Notes under the pieces: model-generated
Told to the model about the DNA's origin: nothing
Databases searched by the model: none
What the model saw: the letters and a program-made list of their open reading frames with translations, nothing else
Part shown: one piece after another, positions 1-7,121 of the stretch
How the letters are laid out: the number at the start of each line of letters is the position of its first letter
How positions within the stretch are numbered: position 1 is the first letter of the stretch
From: JAQYVL01 sp964578935
Lineage (GTDB): Bacteria > Desulfobacterota > Desulfobacteria > Desulfobacterales > SURF-7
DNA: 15,307 nt
NCBI GenBank assembly: GCA_964578935.1
Contig: CAZOEW010000079.1
Coordinates: 1-15,307, forward strand
Direction of reading: 5' to 3'
Position numbers and translations under genes: made by a program

Positions 1-18
1 AAAAATCGGAGTGTTGAA

Positions 19-60
19 AACAGCCACCGCTAATGACAAGTAGTGGCTGTTTGTTTTATT
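19..60. terminator. Hairpin terminator, possibly bidirectional
   Basis: A perfect 9-bp inverted repeat (19-27 with 43-51, 15-base loop) is followed on the plus strand by a T-rich run at 50-60. On the minus strand it lies directly downstream of the stop codon of the gene ending at 69, with a shorter T run. It could end that gene, an unseen plus-strand gene to the left, or both. The stem and tail are visible; function is inferred. Confidence 0.6.
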
Positions 61-68
61 CGATCCCA

Positions 69-416
69 TTAGAAGAAGAATTTACTGCTCGACAGAGAGC
101 TGATGTCGAAATCACCATCCTCCACAATTTTCAGGGCATCCTGGACGCTTATCCACTCTTCAATTTTATAGGTAAGGCCTTTCACATTGGAAAACGTTTT
201 GTATCGAAGCTTCAGATATTCAACTGCCTCGTTAAAACGCTCGTAATCAAACTCGAAAATGGAAAATGCGCGATGATCTTCACCTTCGACATTGTAGACA
301 TAGGTCCCGATTACCGAAATAAAATCAGGAACAGGCGGAAGATTCCCATAGCACTGGGCAACATCTTTTTCAAATTCCTCGGTATCCGGAAATGCAATTG
401 TTCCAATTAGTATCAT
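69..416 (-). CDS. Small hypothetical protein, possible alpha/beta-barrel fold
   Basis: This 115-residue protein matches no family I can name. The order of predicted elements is strand (MILIGTIAF), helix (about 11-27), strands around 33-57, helix (about 58-74) and a strand (GLTYKIEEW). That resembles the ferredoxin-like repeat of small dimeric alpha/beta-barrel proteins, but this is only an inference. It has no signal peptide or membrane segment and is acidic, with a Ser- and Phe-rich end. An ATG at 467 would add 17 residues. I chose 416 because AGGAGG lies 11 bases upstream of it and because the promoter at 476-505 would start transcription near 469, too close to an ATG at 467. It is transcribed away from the hydroxy-acid cluster and appears to be a single-gene unit. 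Confidence 0.7.
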   Translation of the reverse strand: MILIGTIAFPDTEEFEKDVAQCYGNLPPVPDFISVIGTYVYNVEGEDHRAFSIFEFDYERFNEAVEYLKLRYKTFSNVKGLTYKIEEWISVQDALKIVEDGDFDISSLSSSKFFF

Positions 417-475
417 TGGTTTTGAATCCTCCTGAAAGGGGTTTGACGCTGCAAGGCCTTTTTGCATCCGGCGGC

Positions 476-505
476 ATTATAGAAATAAAGCCGATCTAGT
501 GTCAA
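476..505 (-). promoter_or_regulatory. Consensus sigma70-type promoter for the small minus-strand gene
   Basis: Read on the minus strand, TTGACA (505-500) and TATAAT (481-476) are both perfect hexamers, separated by 18 bases. Transcription would begin near 469, giving a leader of about 50 bases before the ATG at 416. Expression is probably strong and largely constitutive, since no obvious operator repeat overlaps it. The hexamers are visible; activity is inferred. Confidence 0.75.
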
Positions 506-666
506 ATGAAAAAAATTCTGATAACCGGTTGGCACAGGAAATGGGTTGAACACGATCAATACGCCGAAACGGTTTCATTGCAGGAAGCGTTCGGCATTCC
601 GGATCATCCCGGGCGATACGGCGCTGCGTATCATGGCGGGATGGAATATTGAAATCATATTCATGT

Positions 667-695
667 TTGCCATATTCGGAATAATTTACTATAAC
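667..695 (+). promoter_or_regulatory. Predicted sigma70-type promoter of the hydroxy-acid cluster
   Basis: TTGCCA (667-672) and TATAAC (690-695) each match the consensus at five of six positions and are spaced by exactly 17 bases. The expected transcription start near 702 leaves a leader of only about 23 bases, which contains the AGGAGG ribosome binding site (711-716) of the first gene. I see no regulator gene or clear operator palindrome nearby. Confidence 0.6.
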
Positions 696-724
696 ACAAT
701 TTCAGAAAACAGGAGGAAAAAGAG

Positions 725-1981
725 ATGAGCAAGATTTCACGTATTGAATTGTTTCATGTGCGGATACCCCTTGATGCTCCGTTTTATCCCAGTTGGATTC
801 CGGGATATCCCCAGACCGAGAATCGTTTCGACCTGGTCCGTATTACCACAAAAAGCGGTATCCAGGGATTTTCAGCAGGGCCGGCGATATCGACGGAAAG
901 AAAAGGTCTGGGGGAACTGATCGCTCCATATCTTATTGATGTTGATGCCACCGACACAACGCTTATCCGGCAGCGTCTGCGCGAGGTATCCTATCTGGGA
1001 GTGCGTGCCAACTGGATGGAGCCTGCATTTTGGGATATCATGGGAAAGCTTGAAAACAAACCTGTATATGAACTCCTCGGCGGGAAAAATGAACCGGTTG
1101 AACTATATGCTTCCACCGGTGAGGTTAAATCGCCTGAAGAACGGATCGAAGAGGTTCAGAAGCGCTGCGAAGAGGGCTTCAAAAGTATCAAACTCAGAGT
1201 TCATGACTTTGATATGAAAAAGGATATTGCTCAGGTGGAAGCGGTCGCCAAAGCCATGGGTGATAGTATAAAAATCGGGGTGGATGCGAATCAGGCATGG
1301 CGGGTAACCATTGTAAATGATGCACCTCTCTGGGATTTAACGCGAGCTAAGAATTTTGCCGATGCATGTGCCGATTTGGGTGTTACCTGGCTCGAGGAAC
1401 CCCTTCCCATGGATGCGTATGAGGATCAGGCAGCCCTTGCAGCCTATAGCAGGATTCCGATCAGCGGGGGGGAACTTCACACCAACGGATTTCCGGAGCT
1501 GAAGATGATGATTGAGCGCAAGTGCTACAATATTTTTCAACCGGATGCGATTATGACAGGCGGTATCGCCTCGACAATGGAAGTGGCAAAACTTTGCAGA
1601 AAGCATGACCTTATATATACGCCTCATACATGGACAAATGGAATCGGCTTTGCTGTGAATCTTCAGCTCATGCTTGCAAGTGGTTTCAATGGCAAAAAGC
1701 CGCTTGAATATCCGCTGAATCCGCCGTCATGGGTGGTGAATAAACGGGATGGATTGCTTGTTGAAAAATACGACCATGAAAAGGGAGTATTATACCCCCC
1801 AAAGCGCCCCGGGCTTGGATTTGAAATTGACTCCAATGCATTACGCAAATATGGCAGACGATTTTTTCGCATGGGACCTATTGGGCTCAAGATTTTTGCA
1901 GTGAGGGATAAAGGCCTGAAGACGGCCCTGGAAATTGACCGTAACCGCAAGCGTTATGGCGTGAAAGCGAAAACGAAATAA
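725..1981 (+). CDS. Enolase-superfamily enzyme, mandelate racemase type
   Basis: This 418-residue cytosolic enzyme has the N-terminal capping domain (about 1-125) and the barrel domain of the mandelate racemase/muconate lactonizing family. Visible active-site features are K156-x-R158 on the second barrel strand, likely Mg2+ ligands D187 (VDAN), E224 or E225 (LEEP) and E250 (GGE), and the D274 (QPDA) and H301 (TPHTW) pair typical of the mandelate racemase subgroup. Members abstract a proton next to a carboxylate and either racemise or dehydrate a hydroxy acid; which one happens here cannot be read from sequence. With a CoA-transferase and 2-hydroxyacyl-CoA dehydratase downstream, racemisation to the (R)-2-hydroxy acid is an attractive inference. 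Two oddities are Arg in place of the usual second Lys or His, and a basic C-terminal tail (about 375-418). AGGAGG eight bases upstream supports the start. Confidence 0.88.
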   Translation: MSKISRIELFHVRIPLDAPFYPSWIPGYPQTENRFDLVRITTKSGIQGFSAGPAISTERKGLGELIAPYLIDVDATDTTLIRQRLREVSYLGVRANWMEPAFWDIMGKLENKPVYELLGGKNEPVELYASTGEVKSPEERIEEVQKRCEEGFKSIKLRVHDFDMKKDIAQVEAVAKAMGDSIKIGVDANQAWRVTIVNDAPLWDLTRAKNFADACADLGVTWLEEPLPMDAYEDQAALAAYSRIPISGGELHTNGFPELKMMIERKCYNIFQPDAIMTGGIASTMEVAKLCRKHDLIYTPHTWTNGIGFAVNLQLMLASGFNGKKPLEYPLNPPSWVVNKRDGLLVEKYDHEKGVLYPPKRPGLGFEIDSNALRKYGRRFFRMGPIGLKIFAVRDKGLKTALEIDRNRKRYGVKAKTK

Positions 1982-1993
1982 AAATAAGTTGTT

Positions 1994-2018
1994 TATGCCG
2001 CTGCATATTGTTTTTTTT
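1994..2018 (+). terminator. Possible weak intrinsic terminator after the racemase-type gene
   Basis: A 5-bp stem, TATGC (1994-1998) with GCATA (2003-2007) around a CGCT loop, is followed by TTG and eight T residues (2008-2018). The stem is short but the T tract is strong. It begins 13 bases after the stop codon of the first gene, so it may lower or end transcription before the CoA-transferase gene. Confidence 0.4.
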
Positions 2019-2058
2019 CTCTTATTTTGGACATCCTGTGAAATAAAGCTTTGCGTTC

Positions 2059-2109
2059 ACTCCGTATGCGGGGTTTTTCCGGTGGCGGTTTGCTTGGAAA
2101 TTCACCGGA
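2059..2109 (+). other. Two adjacent hairpins upstream of the CoA-transferase gene
   Basis: The first hairpin pairs ACTCCG (2059-2064) with CGGGGT (2069-2074), including one G-T pair, around TATG and runs into five T residues. The second pairs TCCGGTG (2078-2084) with CACCGGA (2103-2109) around an 18-base loop. The pair sits in the 194-base gap 1982-2175. It could act as an attenuator, RNA processing site or terminator. I recognise no known riboswitch, and structure alone does not prove function. Confidence 0.35.
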
Positions 2110-2175
2110 GCAACGGCCCGTTCTTCATCTGAATTCATAGATTTCTGACGTTTTAATTCGTTGAGGCGAAGCATT

Positions 2176-3411
2176 ATGAAAGACAGCAGTTTGAAAAAAG
2201 AAGTAAAACCCATGCCGCTTGAGGGCATTAAAATTCTTGAGTACGGGGTTTTTCATGCAGGACCCGGTGGTACCGCAATTCTTGGGGATCTCGGTGCGGA
2301 GGTGATTAAAATCGAATCCGGTTTTGGAGATCCTGAAAGATATTGGACCAAGGTCGCTGGTGTCGATATGGCCATGCCGAATGGTGAAAGCATTATGCAT
2401 GAAGTATCGAACCGCAATAAAAAGGGGATCTGTCTCGATATCAAAACCGGCAAGGGACGTGAAATTTTTCACGAGCTTGTCAGAGTTGCCGATGTCTTCA
2501 TGACCAACCTGAGAAAAAGCACCAAGCAAAAACTCGGGATAGATTACGAAACGTTGGTCAAGGTAAATCCGAAGATCATTCATGCAAATGTATCCGGATA
2601 TGGTCCGGAAGGACCCATGAGCGATATCGGTGCCTTTGATCCGCTCGGGCAGGCTCGTTCCGGGCTCATGTTCGCAACAGGAACAGCAGAACCGGTTCTT
2701 CTTCATCTCGGGGTCCTTGACCAGTCAACAGCGATTGCCGCAAGCCATGCGATTTTAACGGCCCTTTTGGTAAAAGAGCGTAGAGGGGTCGGGCAGGAGA
2801 TACATGTTTCTTTATACAGCACGGCACTATGGCTTCAGCATCCGAACATGATGCTTGCTTCCGCCCTTTCCATAAATCCTTGTTTCTCATCTGTTCGAAG
2901 CCATCATTCTCCTTTGCGAAACCGGTTTCACTGCAAAGACGGGAATTGGATCATCGGAACTCATCACCCAGAAGAAAAATACTGGAAAACATTCTGTAAG
3001 GCCACCGGAAAGGAAGTACTTCTTTCCGATGAAAGATATACGGACAAGGAAGGAAGACCGGTCACAAGCCCGGAATTAATTGAAATATTTGATGCGGTTT
3101 TCATGCAAAAAACCAGAGATGAATGGATGGAGATATTTCAGCCGCTTGGTCTTATGTTCTGTTCCATACTGAACATACAGGAAGTCGCGAGTGATCCGCA
3201 GGCGATTGTGAATGGCTATGTCGTTCCGTACAAGCATCCTTCCATGGGGAATATCAAGATTCCGGGATATCCGGTACATTTCAGCGAAAGCTCCGCAGGT
3301 ACAAGGTCTTCAGCTCCTTCGATCGGGGAACATACCGATGAGATTCTTCAAGGAATCGGCTATTCATCAGAAGAGATCGAAGACCTGAAAAAGGAAGGCA
3401 TTGTCAAATAG
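2176..3411 (+). CDS. Family III (CaiB/BaiF-type) CoA-transferase
   Basis: This 411-residue soluble enzyme moves CoA between an acyl-CoA and a free carboxylic acid. The family signature is clear: LGDLGAEVIKIE near the start, the MTNLR and LGIDYE segments, SGYGPEGP, and the catalytic Asp at about residue 182 (LGVLDQSTA) that forms the aspartyl anhydride with the substrate. Relatives FldA and HadA activate (R)-2-hydroxy acids for a downstream dehydratase, the same partnership seen here, so a 2-hydroxy acid is the likely acceptor; its identity is not readable. GAGG nine bases before the ATG at 2176 supports this start. An in-frame TTG at 2161 and an ATG at 2212 are alternatives. The permease start follows 42 bases after the stop, so the genes are probably co-transcribed. 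Confidence 0.9.
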   Translation: MKDSSLKKEVKPMPLEGIKILEYGVFHAGPGGTAILGDLGAEVIKIESGFGDPERYWTKVAGVDMAMPNGESIMHEVSNRNKKGICLDIKTGKGREIFHELVRVADVFMTNLRKSTKQKLGIDYETLVKVNPKIIHANVSGYGPEGPMSDIGAFDPLGQARSGLMFATGTAEPVLLHLGVLDQSTAIAASHAILTALLVKERRGVGQEIHVSLYSTALWLQHPNMMLASALSINPCFSSVRSHHSPLRNRFHCKDGNWIIGTHHPEEKYWKTFCKATGKEVLLSDERYTDKEGRPVTSPELIEIFDAVFMQKTRDEWMEIFQPLGLMFCSILNIQEVASDPQAIVNGYVVPYKHPSMGNIKIPGYPVHFSESSAGTRSSAPSIGEHTDEILQGIGYSSEEIEDLKKEGIVK

Positions 3412-3453
3412 CGGGTTTTAATTTTTTTGGTGTTTTCTGGAGGCTATCACAGC

Positions 3454-4740
3454 ATGACGGTTTTTGATTATATTCCGGCTTTAATCCGATTACTATTAAT
3501 TTTTATAATTGTTATCGTTTGCGTAAGAAAAAAAATATCTCTTGGTAATGCCTTTTTGCTCGGTGCAATCGGGCTTGGCCTCGTTTTTGGTCTGAATCCT
3601 TCCGGCATGGCAAGATCCATCGTATCCTCTTTTGTCGCTCCGAAAACCCTTGCGCTGGCCGTTATTGTTTCACTCATACTTGTTTTAAGCAATTCAATGG
3701 AAATGACGGGTCAGATGAAGAAGCTGCTGGAAAATTTCAAAGGCCTGGTAAAAAATTCCAGGCTGAATATTATTGTTTTTCCTGCGCTGATCGGTCTTCT
3801 GCCCATGCCGGGCGGTGCCGTTTTTTCCGCACCCATGGTCAAGGAACTGGGGGCGGGAACTGAATATACACCCGCGAGACTCAGTTATATCAACTACTGG
3901 TTTCGGCATGTCTGGGAGTACTGGTGGCCGCTTTATCCTGGAATTCTTTTGATAGCGGTGATTGCTGAAAAAAGTATCCTGTCGATTATGATGGTACAGG
4001 GACCGTTGACCTTGTTTGTTCTTTTCGCAGGCTATTTCTATCTTGAGAAACAGAACGGATCCCCGGCGGATGATTCGGCTCGTAAAATTCGTACAGGGGC
4101 CATGCCTTTTCTAAAAGAGCTTCTTCCGGTTCTGATGGTTATTTTTCTTGGAATTGGGAAAGGTATTTTTCTCTCATACGCTTTTCCAGAGTTCAAGCTC
4201 GGTATCGAGACCGGATTGATCTTCGCATTGATTCTGGCGATTATGCATGTCGGATTTACCCATCAAATGCAGGCTTCCGAGATGCGGAAGATTCTGATAA
4301 ATCCCCAGATGCTGAAAATGATATATATGATCTTTGCCATTCTGGTTTTTAAAGGGATGCTGGAGGATAGTCATGCTGTAGGAGCGGTTACCCGAGAACT
4401 TATTTTTTTGAATATTCCCCTTTTACTGATCATCGCGATTTTACCTTTTCTTGTTGGCTTGATTACGGGCATAACAATCGCTTTTGTGGGAAGCGCCTTC
4501 CCAATTCTGATTCCGCTGGTGGCGTCTATGGATCCTGCCGGCAACCTTCTTTCCTATCTGATGCTGGCAATGGTTTGCGGGTTTGCCGGCGTACTCATGT
4601 CCCCGGTCCATCTCTGCCTTATCCTGTCCAATGAATATTTTGGTGTTTCCATGGGATCGGTTTACAGGTATTTATGGAAACCGTGTTTATATCTTGTGAT
4701 CATGGGGTTTGTTTATTTTTATATATTGAAACTGTATTAA
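3454..4740 (+). CDS. DUF401-family membrane permease
   Basis: This 428-residue inner-membrane protein has about ten hydrophobic segments (for example 8-24, 33-47, 65-79, 103-117, 160-171, 180-196, 222-240, 253-265, 320-345 and 410-425). Marks of the DUF401 family are PMPGG at 117-121, the aromatic stretch NYWFRHVWEYWWPLYPG at 147-163, and SPVHLCL near 383. DUF401 proteins are related to ion-coupled carboxylate carriers, but their substrates are largely uncharacterised. Its place between a CoA-transferase and dehydratase genes suggests uptake of the hydroxy acid or export of a product (inference). GGAGG ten bases upstream of the ATG at 3454 fixes the start; an upstream TTG at 3427 would only add nine residues. 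The next gene begins 18 bases after the stop. Confidence 0.87.
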   Translation: MTVFDYIPALIRLLLIFIIVIVCVRKKISLGNAFLLGAIGLGLVFGLNPSGMARSIVSSFVAPKTLALAVIVSLILVLSNSMEMTGQMKKLLENFKGLVKNSRLNIIVFPALIGLLPMPGGAVFSAPMVKELGAGTEYTPARLSYINYWFRHVWEYWWPLYPGILLIAVIAEKSILSIMMVQGPLTLFVLFAGYFYLEKQNGSPADDSARKIRTGAMPFLKELLPVLMVIFLGIGKGIFLSYAFPEFKLGIETGLIFALILAIMHVGFTHQMQASEMRKILINPQMLKMIYMIFAILVFKGMLEDSHAVGAVTRELIFLNIPLLLIIAILPFLVGLITGITIAFVGSAFPILIPLVASMDPAGNLLSYLMLAMVCGFAGVLMSPVHLCLILSNEYFGVSMGSVYRYLWKPCLYLVIMGFVYFYILKLY

Positions 4741-4758
4741 AAGGAGGCTGTTTTTGAA

Positions 4759-5871
4759 ATGATCTCATCTTTGGTAAAACCGTTTGAATCGGCTCTATCG
4801 GGGAGTACTGCAAAACTGACGGAACTATCCTCTGAAGGAAAAAAGATTTTCGGTTATTTCTGTACCTGCACGCCGATTGAGATCATCCATGCAAGCGGGT
4901 TTGTTCCGGTAAGAATTACGGGTGACGCCGGTTCTGTGGAAAGAGCTTACAATCTGATTCCGGATTTTATCTGTCCATTTATGAAAAGATCCATGGAAAA
5001 AGCGTTAAATGGTGAATATCGATATCTTTCAGGCATTGTTCAGGGCTATACCTGTGATGCTGCTTGCGGAGTTGTCAATATTTGGGAAAAGAACATAACC
5101 GGAGACCTGTTTGAAATTTTACCACTCCCGTACAACGACAACCCCGGATCAAGGGATTTTTTACATTCCATCATCGGAAATCTGATTAAAAAGCTAGATC
5201 ATCAGGGTGGAGATTATTCGGATGAGAATCTGAACGCGACACTGAAGCTTTATGGAAGCATCCGAAAAATCCTTATGAATATTTATGACCTCCGGCACAG
5301 ACAGAAGCTTCCGATATCGGCCGGAGAGCTTTGGTATATCCTGCAGGCGGGTTTTGTAACCCAGCCGGAGGACTATTTGCATCTGCTTGAGAATTTTAAA
5401 ATCGAGATAAAAGGCAAACCCGTTCAGAGGAACAGCGGAGTACCGATTTTGATTTCCGGAAGTCTTATCGAATCCCCGAATTTATTCGATTTTATGGAAA
5501 CCTGCGGCGCAAATATTGTTGCGGATGACCTGTGCACCGGTATTCGAAGTTTTTATCCGGCAGAAGGAGAAGGAAGAGATCCTCTGGAGAAGATTGTCGA
5601 CCGTTTGCAGAGAAAATTTCCCTGTCCTACCCGGGCCAGGGCAGAGGAAAGGCTTGTTGAAATTTTGAAGCTTGTTTCATTTTCGGGTGCAAAAGGGGTT
5701 GTCTTTATGGTTCAGAAATTTTGTACGCCGCACCTTTCGGATTATCCTTTTCTGTCAAAGGCGATGAAGCATGAAGGGATACAGAGCCTGTTGATCGAAA
5801 TGGATGAAAATTGGAACGCAGAAGCCCAGCTTCGCACACGGATTGAAGGTTTCTTAGAAATGCTGGAGTAA
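4759..5871 (+). CDS. 2-hydroxyacyl-CoA dehydratase, smaller subunit (HgdB/HgdC-like)
   Basis: This 370-residue protein belongs to the family of 2-hydroxyacyl-CoA dehydratases and benzoyl-CoA reductases. Such enzymes use a [4Fe-4S] cluster in each of two related subunits to remove water from an (R)-2-hydroxyacyl-CoA through a ketyl radical. Recognisable stretches are FCTCTPIEIIHASGF (34-48), GYTCDAACG (96-104), ETCGANIVADDLCTG (247-261) and QKFCTPHLSDYP (319-330). Candidate cluster ligands are C35 or C37, C99 and C322; C37 and C103 are additional nearby cysteines. It pairs with the following gene as the second half of the heterodimer. AAGGAGG lies 11 bases upstream. The enzyme needs an ATP-driven activator, which is not encoded here. 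A benzoyl-CoA-reductase-like role is possible but less likely beside a family III CoA-transferase. Confidence 0.88.
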   Translation: MISSLVKPFESALSGSTAKLTELSSEGKKIFGYFCTCTPIEIIHASGFVPVRITGDAGSVERAYNLIPDFICPFMKRSMEKALNGEYRYLSGIVQGYTCDAACGVVNIWEKNITGDLFEILPLPYNDNPGSRDFLHSIIGNLIKKLDHQGGDYSDENLNATLKLYGSIRKILMNIYDLRHRQKLPISAGELWYILQAGFVTQPEDYLHLLENFKIEIKGKPVQRNSGVPILISGSLIESPNLFDFMETCGANIVADDLCTGIRSFYPAEGEGRDPLEKIVDRLQRKFPCPTRARAEERLVEILKLVSFSGAKGVVFMVQKFCTPHLSDYPFLSKAMKHEGIQSLLIEMDENWNAEAQLRTRIEGFLEMLE

Positions 5872-5876
5872 CCGTT

Positions 5877-7121
5877 ATGGAAAAAACAAAAAAATCAAAG
5901 AAAAGATTAAAAACGGCAAAAGAGCTGAGCAGCATCGTCGGAGAGTATTATGCGGAGTGCCTTCAGGCGAAAATCGAAGGCAAACCTGTGGGATGGATGC
6001 CTCCGATGAACGGAGCCATTGAAATATTTTATGCCATGGATCTCCAGCCTGTATTTCCCGAGAACTGGTCCCCGGTTTGCGCAGCTTTCGGACTTTCTCC
6101 CCGTAATTTTGAAGTTTCTGAAAATATGGGATATTCAAGGGATCTATGTGGATATCTCAGAAACATCATTGGTTATGTGAACGGGCCCATGAAGGAAGGT
6201 GACAAAACCCTCGGCGGACTTCCGGAACCGGATATTCTGTTGACGCCCGGAGGGGGGTGTATTCCCGTGATGAAAATCTTTCATGAACTTGAAAGAAGAT
6301 TCCCGAATGCAAAGGTTCTGAAGTCGGATTGTCCTCAAATAGCAGTGGAGGAGATCACAAAGATTCATGTCGATTATGCGGTATATGAGATGAAGAAACT
6401 GATACAATTTCTGGAAGAAACCACCAATCGGAAAATGGACTATGACAGGCTGAAAGAGGTTGTTTCCCTTTCAGACAAAGCATGCGAGCTGTGGGATAAA
6501 ATCATGGCCTATCGAAAGTATAAGCCGTCTCCCATTTCCGCAGCTGAAATCGGCATTATGTTTGTGATGGTTACACGGCAGGGAACGCAGATCGCAGTGG
6601 ATTTTCTGACCAGGGTTTTGGAAGAAGTAAATGAAAGGGCGGAAAAAGGTATCGGGGTGATCGATGACGAGAAAATACGTCTCTTCTGGGACAACATCCC
6701 GCTGTGGTATAATTTGGGGCTATTTAACTACTTTGAAAAAATGAATGGCGTTGTCGTAGCTGAAACCTATTCCGCTGCCTGGTCTCTTCGGCTGAATGCA
6801 GAGGAACCCGTCGAAGCACTGGCTGTAAAGAGCCTTAAATCCTATCCGCTTGTTTCTTGTGTATCGATCCGGAAACGCATGGAAATGGTATTGAATGCCT
6901 GCAGGGATTATTCCATTGACGGCGTTATTCTTCACCGAAACAAATCATGTGCTCCGATAACCCTGGGCCAGATGGACATACAGGCTGCCTTATTGAAAGA
7001 ACTGGATATACCTTCTGTTATTATCGATGCAGACCACATGGATGAAAGAAATTTTTCTCCATCACAGTTTCAAACAAGAGCAGATGCTTTTATGGAAATG
7101 CTCTACGAGAAAAAGAGATGA
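5877..7121 (+). CDS. 2-hydroxyacyl-CoA dehydratase, larger subunit (HgdB-like)
   Basis: This 414-residue protein is homologous to the preceding subunit and very probably its partner. Family landmarks are GWMPPMNGAIEIFYAMDL (39-56), RDLCGYLRN (88-96), NKSCAPITLGQMD (355-367), and the C-terminal DADHMDERNFSPSQFQTR (384-401). Probable cluster cysteines are C91, C128 or C152, and C358. A lysine-rich leader (about 1-15) precedes the domain and has no signal-peptide character. GGAG at 5865-5868, inside the last codons of the upstream gene, lies eight bases before the ATG, and only five bases separate the genes, indicating translational coupling. This is the last gene of the cluster. Dehydration would yield an enoyl-CoA usable as CoA donor by the transferase or as entry to beta-oxidation (inference from pathway knowledge). 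Confidence 0.88.
   Translation: MEKTKKSKKRLKTAKELSSIVGEYYAECLQAKIEGKPVGWMPPMNGAIEIFYAMDLQPVFPENWSPVCAAFGLSPRNFEVSENMGYSRDLCGYLRNIIGYVNGPMKEGDKTLGGLPEPDILLTPGGGCIPVMKIFHELERRFPNAKVLKSDCPQIAVEEITKIHVDYAVYEMKKLIQFLEETTNRKMDYDRLKEVVSLSDKACELWDKIMAYRKYKPSPISAAEIGIMFVMVTRQGTQIAVDFLTRVLEEVNERAEKGIGVIDDEKIRLFWDNIPLWYNLGLFNYFEKMNGVVVAETYSAAWSLRLNAEEPVEALAVKSLKSYPLVSCVSIRKRMEMVLNACRDYSIDGVILHRNKSCAPITLGQMDIQAALLKELDIPSVIIDADHMDERNFSPSQFQTRADAFMEMLYEKKR

Larger units (their letters stand above)
417..724. other. Divergent intergenic region
   Basis: This 308-base stretch separates two divergent transcription units and holds a promoter for each. Two short plus-strand reading frames lie inside it. One, at 506-652, begins MKKILITGWHRKW (48 codons); the other, at 546-728, has 60 codons. 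Neither has a ribosome binding site or a recognisable family, and both start upstream of the promoter at 667-695, so I do not call them genes. A decayed gene end cannot be excluded. Confidence 0.5.

Noticed and set aside
506..728. Two overlapping short plus-strand reading frames upstream of the cluster, one starting MKKILITGW
   Set aside because: No ribosome binding site, no recognised family, and both begin upstream of a good promoter that serves the next gene.
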